Positions 46,901-58,067 of a DNA stretch of 64,000 bases are shown here, one piece after another. Location: positions 1,054,001 to 1,118,000 of the forward strand of contig JAKZAN010000007.1 of assembly GCA_023053545.1 (NCBI GenBank), in the 5' to 3' direction. Within the stretch, counting starts at the first letter, position 1, and each line of letters begins with the position of its first letter. The position numbers and the translations under genes are program-made. The notes below the pieces were generated by a model. The model was given only the letters and a program-made list of their open reading frames with translations. It had not been told where the DNA came from and searched no databases. Source of the DNA: Lepidurus packardi. Taxonomy: Eukaryota > Arthropoda > Branchiopoda > Notostraca > Triopsidae.

Positions 46901-49399
46901 CGTTTGGTTACCACAGACGTGTAGGAAACTTGTCTCGGTTGACATTGAAGCCTAAAATTCTCCAAACAACGGTAATTAACGCAAGACATTAAAATGACGT
47001 ATGCGACCTATATGACCAACCAAGCGAAATAAAGTAATAAGCAAGCTTGCTATGTTTTTTTGGTCTCCATCTATCTGGCCTTCTTTTCAACTTCTCAGAG
47101 CAGGCCAAGGTAAGCTAAAGAGTTCCTCAGCTAGCCTTTCAATTGGCATTGTTTTGAAATGTCCTTTCAGAAGCTCGGCCTGATTAACTTTGTCCCTCGG
47201 TTGTGAACGCTGAACAACCAGCCAGCTTCGCGTGTTCATGGAGCTATGCTCATGCATTACAAAGTTGCGGCCTCCTATCCGCTTTTTGCGCAAAGCACCA
47301 AAGCCACCCACGTTTATAAATATTTCTGGAGATGACTCTTAACCGACAAAAACGACACAATATGGCTGGAAAGCTGACATGTTAATTTCCCTCGATGTTC
47401 GTAGCTGGATTCGCTCAGACCAAGACTGATAGTTTCAGTGACAGATCTGTCTGGCACAAAAACGGCGACCACGAGCCTGAAGCCAGCCAGGAACCGCTTG
47501 ACTAGTCAAGGGAAACGTGAAAACGATGAAAAACGTAAACAGTTATAGCACGTTGTCATGTCGTTCCACATACCAAATAGTTTGCAAGAAATCTCAATAG
47601 GTTTACCACCATTATACGTTACTACGTATCTCAATTAGTAACGATAAAAAAGTCCTCTCCCTTAAAACTTTCTCATTTGAATCTAAAGCCACCAAATTAG
47701 CACGCTTGTCTAGTTGTCTGTACTTTCCTCACTGCAAGTTACTCGCAAAAAGAATTTATGAAGTGGTGCCAAATGTATCGACCACAAGCAAGTTTTCCGC
47801 CTAATGATGATTATAAGGTATGGCAATAATGTTAGCACAAACGGTCTATCCCATCACCGCAAGTGATCCGACTCGGTTAAGACCGGCGTCCAGACTTTAA
47901 TTAAACTTCGTGAGACTCGAGTCAACACCGGGAATTTGCGGTCGCCCTTCAAATTTCCTTCTGTAAATAAACCAAGTCGACCTAGCATAGCCCCGAAATT
48001 TCCGTTGAGAGTTTGGGACTCGGAAGGGAGGGAAAAGGGGGACAGAAAGAGAATGGAAGAAAGAAAAGACGCTACATGCTGAAAGTGGGGAACGAGAAAT
48101 AGTACTAGCAAGCCTCCAGGCTATGCCGTCTTCCTATTTTGCCCTCCATTTGCACCTAGCTACTAAAGTGACGAGGCAAAGTTCAGCTTATAGGTAGGCC
48201 ACCCTAGAGGCGAAGACCTAACGTACTTTTCGGAGCCTTCCGACAGCCTGAAGGCGTTGTAGAAGGCGCGTTCCTTGGTATAGCGTACACGACAGCCTAG
48301 AAAACACGAATAGAACGTGCCTTCAAGGTGCACTCACCTTTAACTTACAAAATATAAAGCTACAACAGACCTATGAGCAAACTATACATTACCAGCGGAC
48401 CTACGAGTGTAAAAAAATGGCTACTATGCATGACTCTTGCCTTAGAAGAATCGGAGATAAGCTTGCTGATCAATAAAAAGACACAACAGGACCTCCCGTG
48501 CTCAGCTTGTTCCCTATATCGAACCCAAGCAGCCTAATTAAAATGTGAGAAAAAAATTCTAAATAATAAGTTCTTCCATCAGGAGACAAGAACCCAGTTC
48601 TCGTATAAATGACTAAAGGTGTATAGCGTAACCTGTATTATTCGCTAACAGACAGGCCCATTTCACACACCTATGGGGCTCGTGATCTTGGCGCTGGGAG
48701 ATAACGTAAAACGTTCCTTTTCCCCATTTTCTTCCTACAAGCTCTTGCCAGGATGTATACAGGCACCATCGTGAGTCTCCTGCTGACCTCGAAGACCTGG
48801 GCAAAGGTTTCCTTCCTTGCACCTTTCCGTTGTTCTTGCCCCTTTCCCAGAACAATAAAACAGCGCGTAATTATCTAACTCGAAAACCTTTAGGAAAAAG
48901 AAAAAACGATGCGTTTCCCTTAAAATATAATCAAATAAAAAATAGGGAAAATCGAAAGGTTGCAAAAAGTTTTTCCGAGGCTTGAGTAAATTACAGAAAC
49001 CGGGAAAAAAAGGAAGGGTGGGCACCAATGGACAAAACTCCTATTAGACAATAGAAAGGAAATGGTGGGGAAAAGAAGGTCCAACTCACCTAGAAGCGCT
49101 ATTCTTCTGGGTTCGACATCTTCTTGCCATCCAGCTTGACAGTGTTTCACAGTGAGAAGCATCACGTAGACAAAGCTCCACAGGGCAGCCGTCCGTCTCC
49201 AGGAAAGTGACGTCCAACTCGAAAACGCATTGTTCCTATTCCTGTTCTGTTGGCTTTTCAACTTGAAGACGCTGGTCTTGTTCCGAGTTCTCTGTAGCTT
49301 TTTCGGGACTTGCACCTCCGAACGTAAGCTTGAGTTAGTGCCAAGAACTGAGTCCAGAGGAGGGTAGACGGGTATTTGAGTGGTTGCACTTGGCGCCAT
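28764..49399 (-). CDS. Sema1a: Class-1 transmembrane semaphorin (Sema1a), complete, 17 coding exons
   Basis: Joining the 17 exons from 49399 down to 28764 gives 2511 coding bases, 836 residues, with every GT-AG junction in phase. Order: signal peptide ending near residue 89; Sema domain about 104-555, with [59 protein letters not shown] and [15 protein letters not shown] domain about 565-610 with [12 protein letters not shown]; Cys-, Ser/Thr- and Pro-rich stalk; acidic segment; membrane span about 739-762; tail of about 74 residues ending KKTYV. There is no Ig domain, as expected for class 1 and unlike class 2. The family guides axons, acts as ligand for Plexin A and can signal in reverse through its tail. 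The start is the first in-frame ATG after a stop at 49505-49507. Introns in the Sema domain core are only 60-125 bases, while the first coding intron is 10.6 kb. Confidence 0.96.
29463..29652 (-). CDS. Sema1a: Sema1a exon 16: juxtamembrane and membrane span
   Basis: The exon encodes [16 protein letters not shown], then a hydrophobic span ending GFVGGLVF, a stop-transfer SRRCR and the start of the tail ([18 protein letters not shown]). Phases are 1 in and 2 out. This segment is highly characteristic of arthropod Sema1a. Confidence 0.94.
29653..31367 (-). other. Sema1a intron 15, 1715 bases, no other gene seen
   Basis: Non-coding DNA between the acidic exon and the membrane exon. It contains simple A/T runs and no recognisable alternative exon. 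Confidence 0.6.
31368..31499 (-). CDS. Sema1a: Sema1a exon 15: acidic juxtamembrane segment
   Basis: The exon encodes [20 protein letters not shown], then [20 protein letters not shown] and PNS. It is extracellular and strongly acidic. Phase 1 on both sides means the 132-base cassette (44 codons) could be skipped without a frameshift, so it may be alternatively spliced. Confidence 0.88.
32186..32350 (-). CDS. Sema1a: Sema1a exon 14: Cys-rich then Ser/Thr/Pro stalk
   Basis: The exon encodes [20 protein letters not shown], then a stalk rich in Ser, Thr and Pro ([20 protein letters not shown]). It is phase 1 on both sides. Two in-phase donors are possible, nine bases apart: one after 32186 and one after 32195. 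They would differ by three residues. Confidence 0.85.
33070..33116. repeat. Pyrimidine (TCTC/TATC) microsatellite in Sema1a intron 13
   Basis: An imperfect CT and CTAT repeat, which is purine-rich GA/GATA on the sense (-) strand. It begins about 35 bases downstream of the exon 13 donor. Confidence 0.7.
33152..33300 (-). CDS. Sema1a: Sema1a exon 13: PSI domain
   Basis: The exon encodes [19 protein letters not shown], the hallmark of the plexin-semaphorin-integrin domain, then [18 protein letters not shown] and SDECPETH. With the end of exon 12 it supplies the cysteine pattern of the PSI knot. Phase 2 in, 1 out. Confidence 0.95.
33393..33624 (-). CDS. Sema1a: Sema1a exon 12: end of Sema domain, start of PSI
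   Basis: The exon encodes [18 protein letters not shown], then [28 protein letters not shown] and ITSC. It holds the last blades of the beta-propeller and the first PSI cysteines. Phase 1 in, 2 out. Confidence 0.94.
33912..33994 (-). CDS. Sema1a: Sema1a exon 11: Sema domain HRFTKIVVD block
   Basis: The 83-base exon encodes [18 protein letters not shown], then TYDMLVIGT. It is one of the most conserved semaphorin segments. Phase 2 in, 1 out. Confidence 0.95.
34060..34253 (-). CDS. Sema1a: Sema1a exon 10: Sema domain, EPRPGQC block
   Basis: The exon encodes [18 protein letters not shown], then [18 protein letters not shown] and [15 protein letters not shown]. The acceptor is odd: six A bases sit directly before the AG with little pyrimidine. 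The 65-base intron and family identity on both sides nevertheless fix the junction after FDGKFK. Confidence 0.93.
34319..34473 (-). CDS. Sema1a: Sema1a exon 9: Sema domain
   Basis: The exon encodes [20 protein letters not shown], then [20 protein letters not shown] and VFDGKFK. Phase 1 in, 0 out. The split codon makes a glutamine, giving the family motif NEIQSTSD. Confidence 0.95.
34583..34724 (-). CDS. Sema1a: Sema1a exon 8: Sema domain, conserved core
   Basis: The exon encodes [20 protein letters not shown], then [17 protein letters not shown] and PFYFNEI. It is the most recognisable core of the Sema domain. It contains a potential N-glycosylation site (NCS). Phase 0 in, 1 out. Confidence 0.96.
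34816..34904 (-). CDS. Sema1a: Sema1a exon 7: Sema domain
   Basis: The exon encodes [20 protein letters not shown], then ALEYKNCGK. Phase 1 in, 0 out; introns on both sides are under 100 bases. Confidence 0.95.
34965..35069 (-). CDS. Sema1a: Sema1a exon 6: Sema domain
   Basis: The exon encodes [20 protein letters not shown], then [14 protein letters not shown], a canonical semaphorin block. Phase 1 on both sides. Confidence 0.95.
35195..35282 (-). CDS. Sema1a: Sema1a exon 5: Sema domain
   Basis: The exon encodes [19 protein letters not shown], then [10 protein letters not shown]. The acceptor AG lies in a run of seven G, so its exact base rests on phase (0 in). It contains the N-glycosylation motif NST. 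Confidence 0.93.
35353..35523 (-). CDS. Sema1a: Sema1a exon 4: Sema domain
   Basis: The exon encodes [20 protein letters not shown], then [16 protein letters not shown] and [14 protein letters not shown]. It carries four conserved cysteines. It is 171 bases long, phase 0 at both ends. Confidence 0.95.
37046..37073. repeat. Perfect 12-bp hairpin in Sema1a intron 3
   Basis: The arms aaacgattgttt and aaacaatcgttt are separated by a 4-base loop. It has no known role; it could be a protein-binding palindrome or a chance structure. Confidence 0.6.
37838..37885. repeat. Tandem duplication, 25-base period
   Basis: A 23-base unit starting actaatgagataaacta is present twice without differences (37838-37860 and 37863-37885), which suggests a recent duplication inside Sema1a intron 3. 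Confidence 0.7.
37985..38036 (-). CDS. Sema1a: Sema1a exon 3: 52-base small exon
   Basis: The exon encodes [17 protein letters not shown], the conserved start of the Sema propeller with a glycosylation motif (NIS). The split arginine codon gives GARNIVYN across the junction. Phase 2 in, 0 out. Confidence 0.93.
38392..38488 (-). CDS. Sema1a: Sema1a exon 2: N-terminal part of Sema domain
   Basis: The exon encodes [20 protein letters not shown], then [11 protein letters not shown]. It matches the arthropod Sema1a pattern of VLRF, GNES, DHFKL and LLVGAR. Phase 1 in, 2 out. Confidence 0.94.
40851..40868. repeat. Poly-C tract (C18)
   Basis: Eighteen consecutive C on the + strand, hence G18 in the Sema1a pre-mRNA. 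It is the first of two such tracts in about 570 bases. Confidence 0.85.
41393..41418. repeat. Poly-C tract (C26)
   Basis: Twenty-six consecutive C on the + strand. A run of eight G follows about 40 bases later (41458-41465), so the two could pair. The transcript-sense strand carries G26, able to form G-quadruplexes. Confidence 0.85.
42887..42907. repeat. Perfect 10-bp palindrome with one-base centre
   Basis: The arms tgtctttgtc and gacaaagaca flank a single A. It could be a binding site for a dimeric factor in Sema1a intron 1, or chance. Confidence 0.5.
49090..49399 (-). CDS. Sema1a: Sema1a exon 1: start codon, long N-region and signal peptide
   Basis: The ATG at 49397-49399 sits in a good context (ccaacATGg). 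It is the first in-frame ATG after a stop at 49505-49507. About 67 polar, Arg/Lys/Ser-rich residues precede a hydrophobic core ([15 protein letters not shown], about 70-84), with a likely cleavage near CQA/GW. The mature start [10 protein letters not shown] matches the WQED start typical of arthropod Sema1a. There is no internal Met before the core, so the long N-region is real unless an unseen upstream exon changes the start. Confidence 0.9.
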
Positions 49400-49567
49400 G
49401 TTGGCTACCAAGTTTTGTAAACGCTGGTCGCGACGTGCGTCAAAAGAATCACTTCTTATTTTACACCGAGGGAAACCTCCCTGTCTGCTACTAGCCAGTT
49501 CCCTTTAGAGCGTAATCCACAGCATTTTCCTGCCCAATTCCTTGTTTTCTTCGAAAACTAGCACCTG
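49400..49567 (-). promoter_or_regulatory. Sema1a 5' UTR with a candidate upstream splice acceptor
   Basis: On the - strand the sequence tttctttttag followed by cag lies just upstream (AG at 49568-49569, or three bases further). It makes a good 3' splice site about 165 bases before the ATG. If used, the 5' UTR continues in an exon further upstream (higher coordinates). Not proven. Confidence 0.35.
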
Positions 49568-52500
49568 CTAAAAAGAAATTAAACGGAAAATTAATATGGC
49601 GTTTTACAAAAGGTCAGCACTCATAAAACACGAAAACGCTGGCCAAGTATACCAAGAAAAAGAGCCTTTTTCTCCTTATTTTTACGATAAGCTGTGGGTT
49701 CCCCAAGTACCAGAGACAAGTAAGGGTAGAGGGTTTTATGGACGCCGGGCAAGATTGAATGCGAAAAGGGATAGTTATAACCAGGGGTATTCAACTTCCT
49801 TGGAAACTTTTATGTTTTCTTTATTCATCATTTTGTGCTTGCTTTGTTTATTTCCTGATTAATTGCCCAGAGTATATTGTTGCTAACTCGCGTCTCACGC
49901 ACTCGCGCTCGGCACTGCTCATGTACGATCCCGGGTCTGGTTCCGAACAATACACTACTACTCAGCACGAGTAACCCCCCTCCCCTTTTCCTGGCGCTCT
50001 TTACTTTTCTCCGCGTAAGATTTATTAATAATAGCCAACGCTACTTCCGTGGCAGAGGGGGAAAGTGTATTGATGTGTGATGCACACACCCGGAGTTCTC
50101 TATTCCCTAGCAATGTGTTTCCAATCTATGCGTGAGAATGAGGCGTCATTGCTGCTAACTACCTTCCAGAATAGAGACGCCACTGTCAAGCGACGAGCGA
50201 AAGTCCGGGGACATTTTCTTTTTTTTACTAACATTTTTCATTCAAGCGTAATTATGAAAATAAAAAATCATGGGAGTTACAGTCGTCCTTCAACTAAGGC
50301 ATAGGGTCCTTTTTTTTGGTGCCTGGATAGGTGTTAAACGAGTGTTTGGCGGGAGATGGTCCCGTCACAAAATGAAAAGAACAAATAAGACAAGCTCGTC
50401 TCTATGCAAAAAAGTGAACGTTAAAAGTCAACTGAGAAGGGACTCAAGAGGGATTCAAGAGACCGTCTTCGCTTTCATAGTGGCGAATGCTGTCAAGTCT
50501 CGGAACTGTTTACTATACTTTTCTACGTCTCAAGTCTCAGGCGAACGCGGGTTTTAAAGATCACGTGGGCGTTATGTGGCAGGGCTTTAACTTGAGCGTT
50601 TAGTGCTGTTCGATGGTCCTAAATATAAACAAAAGAAGCTGGGCGAAAACCTTAAAATAGTTCCTTCCCTTCTCCCCCCAAACAGAACTAGGGATGTTCG
50701 AAGCTTACAACAGTTCATGAGCCCAAACTCGTATCTGCACTCCAGATATCTGTCATTTCCATCCCTTTTGCGAGCGAGCGGGGAAGATGCGCAAACACAA
50801 CTGCGTCATTGCGATGGAAACAACCAGGAATTACCGGATGGGCAATCATAAGAAAAGAGCTCTGGTAGACATGATAAGAACCCCAAATGCCAAACAGTAT
50901 AAGTTGGCAAGTCGTTAGCCCTTACGTTCGAACGTAGAACGGTGTCAGCGAACAGAAGAAGCTCCTCATCTGACACTATCTCGTGCGCCTGGCTTTCCGC
51001 TAAAGCTTTTTAGCTATTTTTAACTTGTTATGGGTTCGAAATCGGGCACAAGTTCACCAAACTTAAAGCAGACGACATCAGACCTGGCTAACTTGAACTC
51101 TCTCTCTGATTGGCACAAGAAAAAAAAAGTCTTGTACACCGCCACCGCCTTCGCTAGATGTTGCCAAACGCCCACTCCCCATGAGACACAACAACTCAAG
51201 CTTTAAGCCCAACACGCCAAAGTATTTTTCCATACACGCAGCATAAAAGCGTTTTGTTTTGGCGTCAGGAAAAAGGAGACATAGTTTGTAAAGACTCTTC
51301 ATGTTCTTCACGCCAATTTCGAGTAAATTTTTAAGTTCAATTTTGTTAGCTATCGAAAAGGACCTGCAGCGAAAACTTCCCGACAAAAATATGCGAAGCA
51401 ATAATTACGACCAGAAGCTCACATGAGGGTGCGCACATGCACTAAAGTCATATAGAACGCTCCACACGCCATGTCATAAGTCACGCCAAAAACGTTAGAG
51501 TGTTTCATACTCCCTATATGTGCTAGTTACGTTGTAATGCCAAGTGAAATGAAATGGAAAACAAGAACAAAGTCTGATAAACAATGGTCGGATCGAACTT
51601 GGGTGCCTTGTGGGGTACCATAGCTCACCTTCGTCGAAACTGAAACGTCTCCAGCATGACTCGATGGTCTTACGTGGCTTTTACTCCTGTTACAGGAGAT
51701 ACTTATTACATTACAGCCACAAAGGAGGCGTTCTTTCTGTTAACCTCAGGTAATAGCGTGCCTTTATCCTTACAATCTAAATGACTGGAATGTTGACATT
51801 CTGAGAGCTCTTTTTAACCATACGAGAGCTCTGTCGAGTTTCCCTAAAAGAATTTTTGACAAAAACGGGACGCCAAAAAAACTAGCGCCGAACATCAGGA
51901 CAAGTTTGTGACATGTCATGCTATAGAAACCGTAATTCCATATGTTGAGTCGAAAACCAACGCCTTTTCAGCCTTGTCTTCTACATTTACATGGAAAGTA
52001 ACTAGTTTCAGCCAATCCGCCTCTTGGGTGCCAATCACACGCAAGAAAATGGCATTCTCATGCCAAGACGTATAATGTACAATCTACCGAATTCGCCTCT
52101 TCTGTAAAAAAGATATATTGATAACTTAAGGATATCAGATAAGAAGAAAAAGATACCTAGGATATATTGATTGGCCCCTTTTTGTTATATGAACTTGAGC
52201 TTCACTCTTTCACCTCAGGGCCTTTGGAGTGAATGGCACATTCTCTCTGTCTCTCTCAAGCCGTTGGTTTAATTACCAACAGGTTTTCCGGTCCCGCAAG
52301 AGTTGCCACAGGACGATAGGAAAGAGATAGTTGCGCGAGGATATCTGGATCCACGCCAATTGTCTAAACTCGTCCAGTTTACAACCGCACAAAAAACGGT
52401 CATCTTGAAAGGAACCTCCTCGGGATCTGTATTGATAAGCTCCAGATTTTTATTTTTACTGGCGTTGAGGGAAGATTGTTAAAAGCCCTCGTTCGGAGAC

Positions 52501-55500
52501 TATTGTTATGGTTTCAAACTAGACCTACTCCGAAAAATTGTCTTTATGATAACGAGATAAAGAAAGGCTCTATGATCCCTCCTACCTTTAACGAACTTTG
52601 TATGCAAACTGGGCTAGACTAGTTCAAAGGTTCAAAGCCTACACAGTTTGTTTGTCCCAACTTAAAGTTTCGAGGAAAGTAACAACTTAAACAGCAATGC
52701 TTGTCCAAGGTTTTACCATGTTAAAAAAAGACCGGAGCTAATTAAAAGTACGGTAGCCCGGCTTTTAAACAAAACGACTGGGAAAATAGTGAACGCCTTT
52801 GCCAGCTAACAAATTGGATTGCTAGAGGTCAGGACCTCTTACCATTTTTAGGGCTTTTCGACAAATGCAGAGCTTCGTGGAATAGAAATGGGAAGGGAAA
52901 TACGAGGATTATGCATACTAAGGGATTATGCGTTGCACATGCAGGCCTAACTTAGTTCGAACTTTAGGAAAAGACGTATACACTTGACTGAAAGGCGTCA
53001 AGTTTCTTACCCAAGGGCGAAAAGGTATGGCAGAAGCTTCGGGGAGCTCTCAAACGTCTCACACTCAACGTTCTTTTTAAACTCGTCACTTGGCTGTAGT
53101 CTACAAAACGACGTATGATAGGAGCTAAAGAACTAAACACGATTGGTAACAATTTTACCAGCCAAACGTATATTCCATTACTGAATTTGCAATTATCCAC
53201 AATAAGGTAAATAAACACAAACGTCTCACAGACACTCTTTACTTTGTCCACCGTTCGCGCTTCCCTTCTAGCGACTGCGGTAGAAGTGAAAAGAGAAGCT
53301 GAAGCCAAGCCAAGCGGCGAATGGGAGGCGAAGCCCCTTTGCTGCAGTATACGCACTAAAAGTTGCCTCGCCTCCAGCCCTGCTGGGTTTGATACTTACT
53401 ACGGGGTCACGTGGCCATCTACTATAACTACGCGGCTTCTACGCTCAGGGCATTTAAATATCAAAAGCCAACAGCTACAAGAGCTCCACCGCGTCTTTTG
53501 GTCTCTCTAGGGCTTAACTTACGGTCAAGGCTTTTCCCGAAACTCTTCCTTTTTTTCTTGAAAAAGTTATTAGTTTGTCCGACGATCGGATTGGCATCAA
53601 GCTTCACTTTTGGGCGAAAATGGTTCCTATTTCTACCCCTTTGGGAGTGCCTATGTATACCCTCATTACACCTTTTTAACACTTTCAGAAAGTTTATGCG
53701 TTTGGCAAGATAGAAACGTCCTTTCGGAGCACAGCATATACCTAACTATCACCAAGAAAACGAAGAAATAGGGTATGGTATCACCAAGCCATATTGCCAG
53801 CGAAGGATCGCAAAAAGATGGAGGCCTAAGTGACTTCCCCGCTGTCTACTTCTTTTGCCATGTTGGCCCAGATCTGTACGTCAGATTAAACCCCGCCTTA
53901 TTGTGGTCATACGGGTGAATGAGACCCATGCTGCTTAGCTACGAACGTTGGTTAACCTTGTAATGGACAGCGTATTCGAATTCAAACTTACTTCCGAATA
54001 TGAACAAAGAAAAACCAAGAAAAGGAGTTCCTTTAACAATCAGGGTTCCAGCGAATATAGATGAAATATAATTAAACGTATTTTTTTTTAACCAGCCTTG
54101 GCAAAAAGTTGGGAATCGCTATACTGCAATTTCAAGTTGGTAGAATCTTTCATCAAGCGGTCTACCTGAGTGCGTTGTATTGCCCTGTAGCGAAACACCT
54201 GGGATTGTCGAATGGTCTTTGCTTTTTGGGTTTGCTAGGTTGGTTCTTCGCTTGGCTCCACGCTTTTCAAGGTGGAGAAGGGAGAAGGAGTCCAAGAATG
54301 ACATGAAAGAAAATCCCTAAAGCAAAAAAAGGTTAAAGCATAGAAAAAAGATTAGACAAAAAAGAAGTATATATGAAGACACAAAAAGAGCTTGGACTTG
54401 GTTCTCTGATGAACGACCAAGTGCTGCGTATAACGACATACGTTACCGCATACGTTGCATACAAAAGTGAGTTCGTTTACTTGGAAAGACAGTCGACAAT
54501 GCTCAAAATTAAAAAAGGTACTTCCAAAAAAAGGAGTCGAACTCTTAACTGGTTTTTAGCGCCGCAGCATCTCTAGCAAATGAGTAAGCGAAACTTGTGT
54601 GCTGTAGCTCAGACCCGCAACGAAAAATTCAATGTTTCTCAAAAATATTTTTCTTAAAAATCATCCTATTTAAAAGAAAGCAAACAGCAGACCTTGGATA
54701 CGGAGGGGAAAACTCCTTACGTCAGGAATTACCAGTCATGGTCTATCCTATGCATTACAGAGCATAAGCCTGATAAAGATGAAAATCAGAATTCAAAATT
54801 CGTGATCAATCCTAAAGACTGCCCAGTAATCTTTAGCCCATACTTTTCCAGTCGTCGGCTTAAGCTCTTTTAAGCCACCCAGTAATATCTGATAATCGCC
54901 ATTTTGAATCCTTCCAAGTCAACTTGTCAAAGATAGGAACTTCTTTTAAATGTAGGTTTAGTAGACTTCTTTTAGAACTTTATCTTATTAAATCACTTGT
55001 AAAGTTGTTCCACTTCCGACAGTGAAACGAGATCTGTATCAAGGAGTACTTCCAATCTGCTTCAGTTTTCTTTTCAAAAGAAAGGAGTAAACATCAACAC
55101 TCGTTGGCTCTAATGTGCATATTTAATTTCACAGAAAAGAGATTCAAGCGAGTTATTTTTTGTTTTGCTCTTGCTCTGGGCAGCGCTTCCTACCTACCTG
55201 CCATGCATATTAATGCTGACCCCACCCATACCCGGAGTACATATACAGACTCTACTGACTAAAAGAGAAAACCTGTATAATTTTTATGCATCTTAGCCAT
55301 CAGCGATATAAAGCATCTTGGACCATTCACACCTTGATTATCTTAGCAGTTCGCCCTACAAAAGTAAATCCGAGCAAGCCTTTCCTTTTGTCCTTAGAGT
55401 AGTCTATATAACATGCTGTTTTTCAGTTTCCCCACACATCATCAATAACTGCAACAATTGTAAGAGACATCGTGGCCTTCTAGACGTCTCGGAAATTCAA

Positions 55501-58067
55501 GGCTAAGTTAGGGGACAGTGTTCAGTTGTCTTTCTTAAGCTCGCTCTTAGAGAACATCCTTTTACTGGCAACCAGAATTGTTTTTTTAAATGTAAAATGA
55601 TAAAATGAAAGGTTTTGCTCGTCACTTTGTCAACAGCGCTTGCCTTAAACCTTGTTGGACTATCAGATCATTGCCATGCCGCTTTCTAACTCTGGATTTA
55701 TCGCCCATCTTACCATATCATACTGCCGGTGATCTTATAATGTTGGCAAAGATTGTAAGCAATAAAACTTTTGATATTCATCAGCGAAATATCAAAGATC
55801 GAATTTTGAATAGTCTTGTTGTCCTTCGACCCGATCTACTTCGATTTCTTCACTTGCTTCCAGTTCCACCAACCGTAAAGTCCAAAGACGTTCAGTTTCC
55901 TCATTTAAAGAGCTACGCCTATGCGTGTCAAAAGATGCACATCAAGTATGTCGTCGACCTCCGTTAAGCACCTGAGAGGTAGAATAATTCCTTCAACATG
56001 AATGAACCCCGGAGAAAAGCCACACAGACACTTTAAAAAGCCTAACCGGTTGCCTTTTTCAAGAGCCTTCATTTCCTAATTGGGATTTGAAGAAGAAAGA
56101 AAAAAATGAGTGCCCCTTTTCGTGTCACATGTCCACACGTTTTGGCCATGTTTATTAGGTGTCTAAACAGTGCAATTACAAGTTTAATAAAGGAGGCTTT
56201 TATGCATTGCCAAGACAGCAACCTTAACTGTTGTTGATCATGCTTATGCTCATTGACCGTGCTCCATCCCAACCCTAAGAGCACCGTCTTCCTAGCATAC
56301 TTAAATGCAACTGCAAAGTTACTACCTCTGTCAAACTGAAATCGAAACCAAAACATAAAGTGAGCTGAGCAATGCTTGGAACAATGACAAGACCACGTTG
56401 CTCGCCAGGACTTAGCTACAAACGAAGAGACTGATCAAAGCTAAAAAAGCAAGGAAGGAAAAAATAAGCGAAGGTAAGAATGACATTCTAAGCTAGTTCT
56501 GGCGGCGGAAACGTTTGTGGTTTGAGGTAATTCTTTGTTGTACTACCAAGAAAGACCATAAAATACCAAAAAAAAAACATAAAATAATGCAACACGCGCT
56601 CTCTGGCTGCAAAGATCATTTAAATTGTTGATTGCTTGTAATCACATTCGAAGCCAAAGCCAAAGGTGGAAATGGTGCATACAACTAAATGAAAGCTTTT
56701 TTTAAGGTGTTCTTAAGGCTGTATATACGTCTATGCATACAGTCTTCAATCATAATCGAAAATGACAATCCCACTGGAATGCCTGCGGACACGAGAAACA
56801 TCTTATAAAAACGTTTCTACATATCTACTTTCTCTTTGATGGTGTTCTGGGCTCTTTTTATTTATTGCGTTATGGTCAAGAAAGAGGCCATTGAACGTAA
56901 ATAGAACACAAATTATTTCTGTTAGAGGATTTGTTGTCATTTCCTCTCATGGCAAGAAATAAGAACTGACACCATCCATCATTCTGCCTAATATGTATGC
57001 TGCCCTTTCTGGCGATGAAGCTGAAGAGCTCATTGAGATAAACCAAGGAGTTCCATCACCATTAGACGTGTTCACTCCTATCATACTTACACAAGGACTA
57101 TTTTGTTGCAAGTCGGCTGAGCAAATTTCAGTTGAAGGTCTCGGGACTTTCTCCTGAAACCCCTTTTCTGCTCTGGACAGGCATCTGTTTCCCTTTTCTT
57201 TTAGCTTCAAAGAAAAGAAAGAAAAAAAATATCAAGATGACGCCAGTGCTTCACGGAGGAACATTTATCAAGATGGTAATTATCTCGTGTGAAATTCAGC
57301 CAACCGAAAAAGGTAGGGTATAGGCCAAGGCCAGTATAGTATAGTACACGTACCACCATCAATGCACGAGAAACTCAAACGCATTCCATTAATAGTATCA
57401 AGGGCATCCAGGCGGACAACACTTTTACTACTACACTTGGTGAATTAATTAAACAGAAAAACACGCTACAAACCGTAGAAAAATATACAAGCATAGGTAG
57501 CTTTTTATCTACTCGTCGAATCTGCTTCTTTTCCGCCCACCTTTTTTGTTTTCTGTTGTCTTTGCATTTCTATCGGGAAGGTACTGACCCGTGTTAGAGC
57601 GAAGATAGTACTTGTCTCCAATGCATCCTGTTTTTGAGACCCTACAAGGTAGATTTTCCGGTGTTCTCCGCCTTGGAAATAAGTGTTTTTCGTTGTATCT
57701 TTTTTTCCCATCAAAGCTAGTTTGATTTGTAACAGTTCTATACATTCACAGTTCTTTGCTTAGAGCTAATTAACGGACTTGTTCCCCATTCCCACACAAC
57801 AGGCAATACTTTAACGGGAATCCGAAGGTTTTTGTTCTATAATCAGCTATCCAAAACTTTTGACAAGTAAATATAAGCACTCACTTACAGCCACTTCGCT
57901 GTCTTAGAATCCAATGTCAGCAATATGCGAAAGAGCATAGAGCCATAAATGTACCATAAATAAATAACATTCTTTTAACGTGACTGTTCAAAATGATTCC
58001 AAGAAGATTGTATGTTTTAGTTAATTTTTCATCTTTCATTTTTATACAAAAATGTTGTTTTGTTTAC

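Larger units (their letters stand above)
38489..49089 (-). other. Sema1a intron 1, 10.6 kb, no nested gene recognised
   Basis: This long intron separates the signal-peptide exon from the Sema domain. I find no exon of a known family on either strand; the longest open frames are 163 to 170 codons and look random. It contains poly-C tracts at 40851-40868 and 41393-41418, a 10-bp palindrome at 42887-42907 and a TATA-like site on the + strand near 44388. Its size suggests it may hold regulatory elements, but none can be named. Confidence 0.55.

Noticed and set aside
53244-53510. 88-codon + strand frame with a locally GC-rich, Ala/Glu-rich start
   Set aside because: No known motif, and the overlapping - strand frame is equally open. 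It is probably only a compositional patch.
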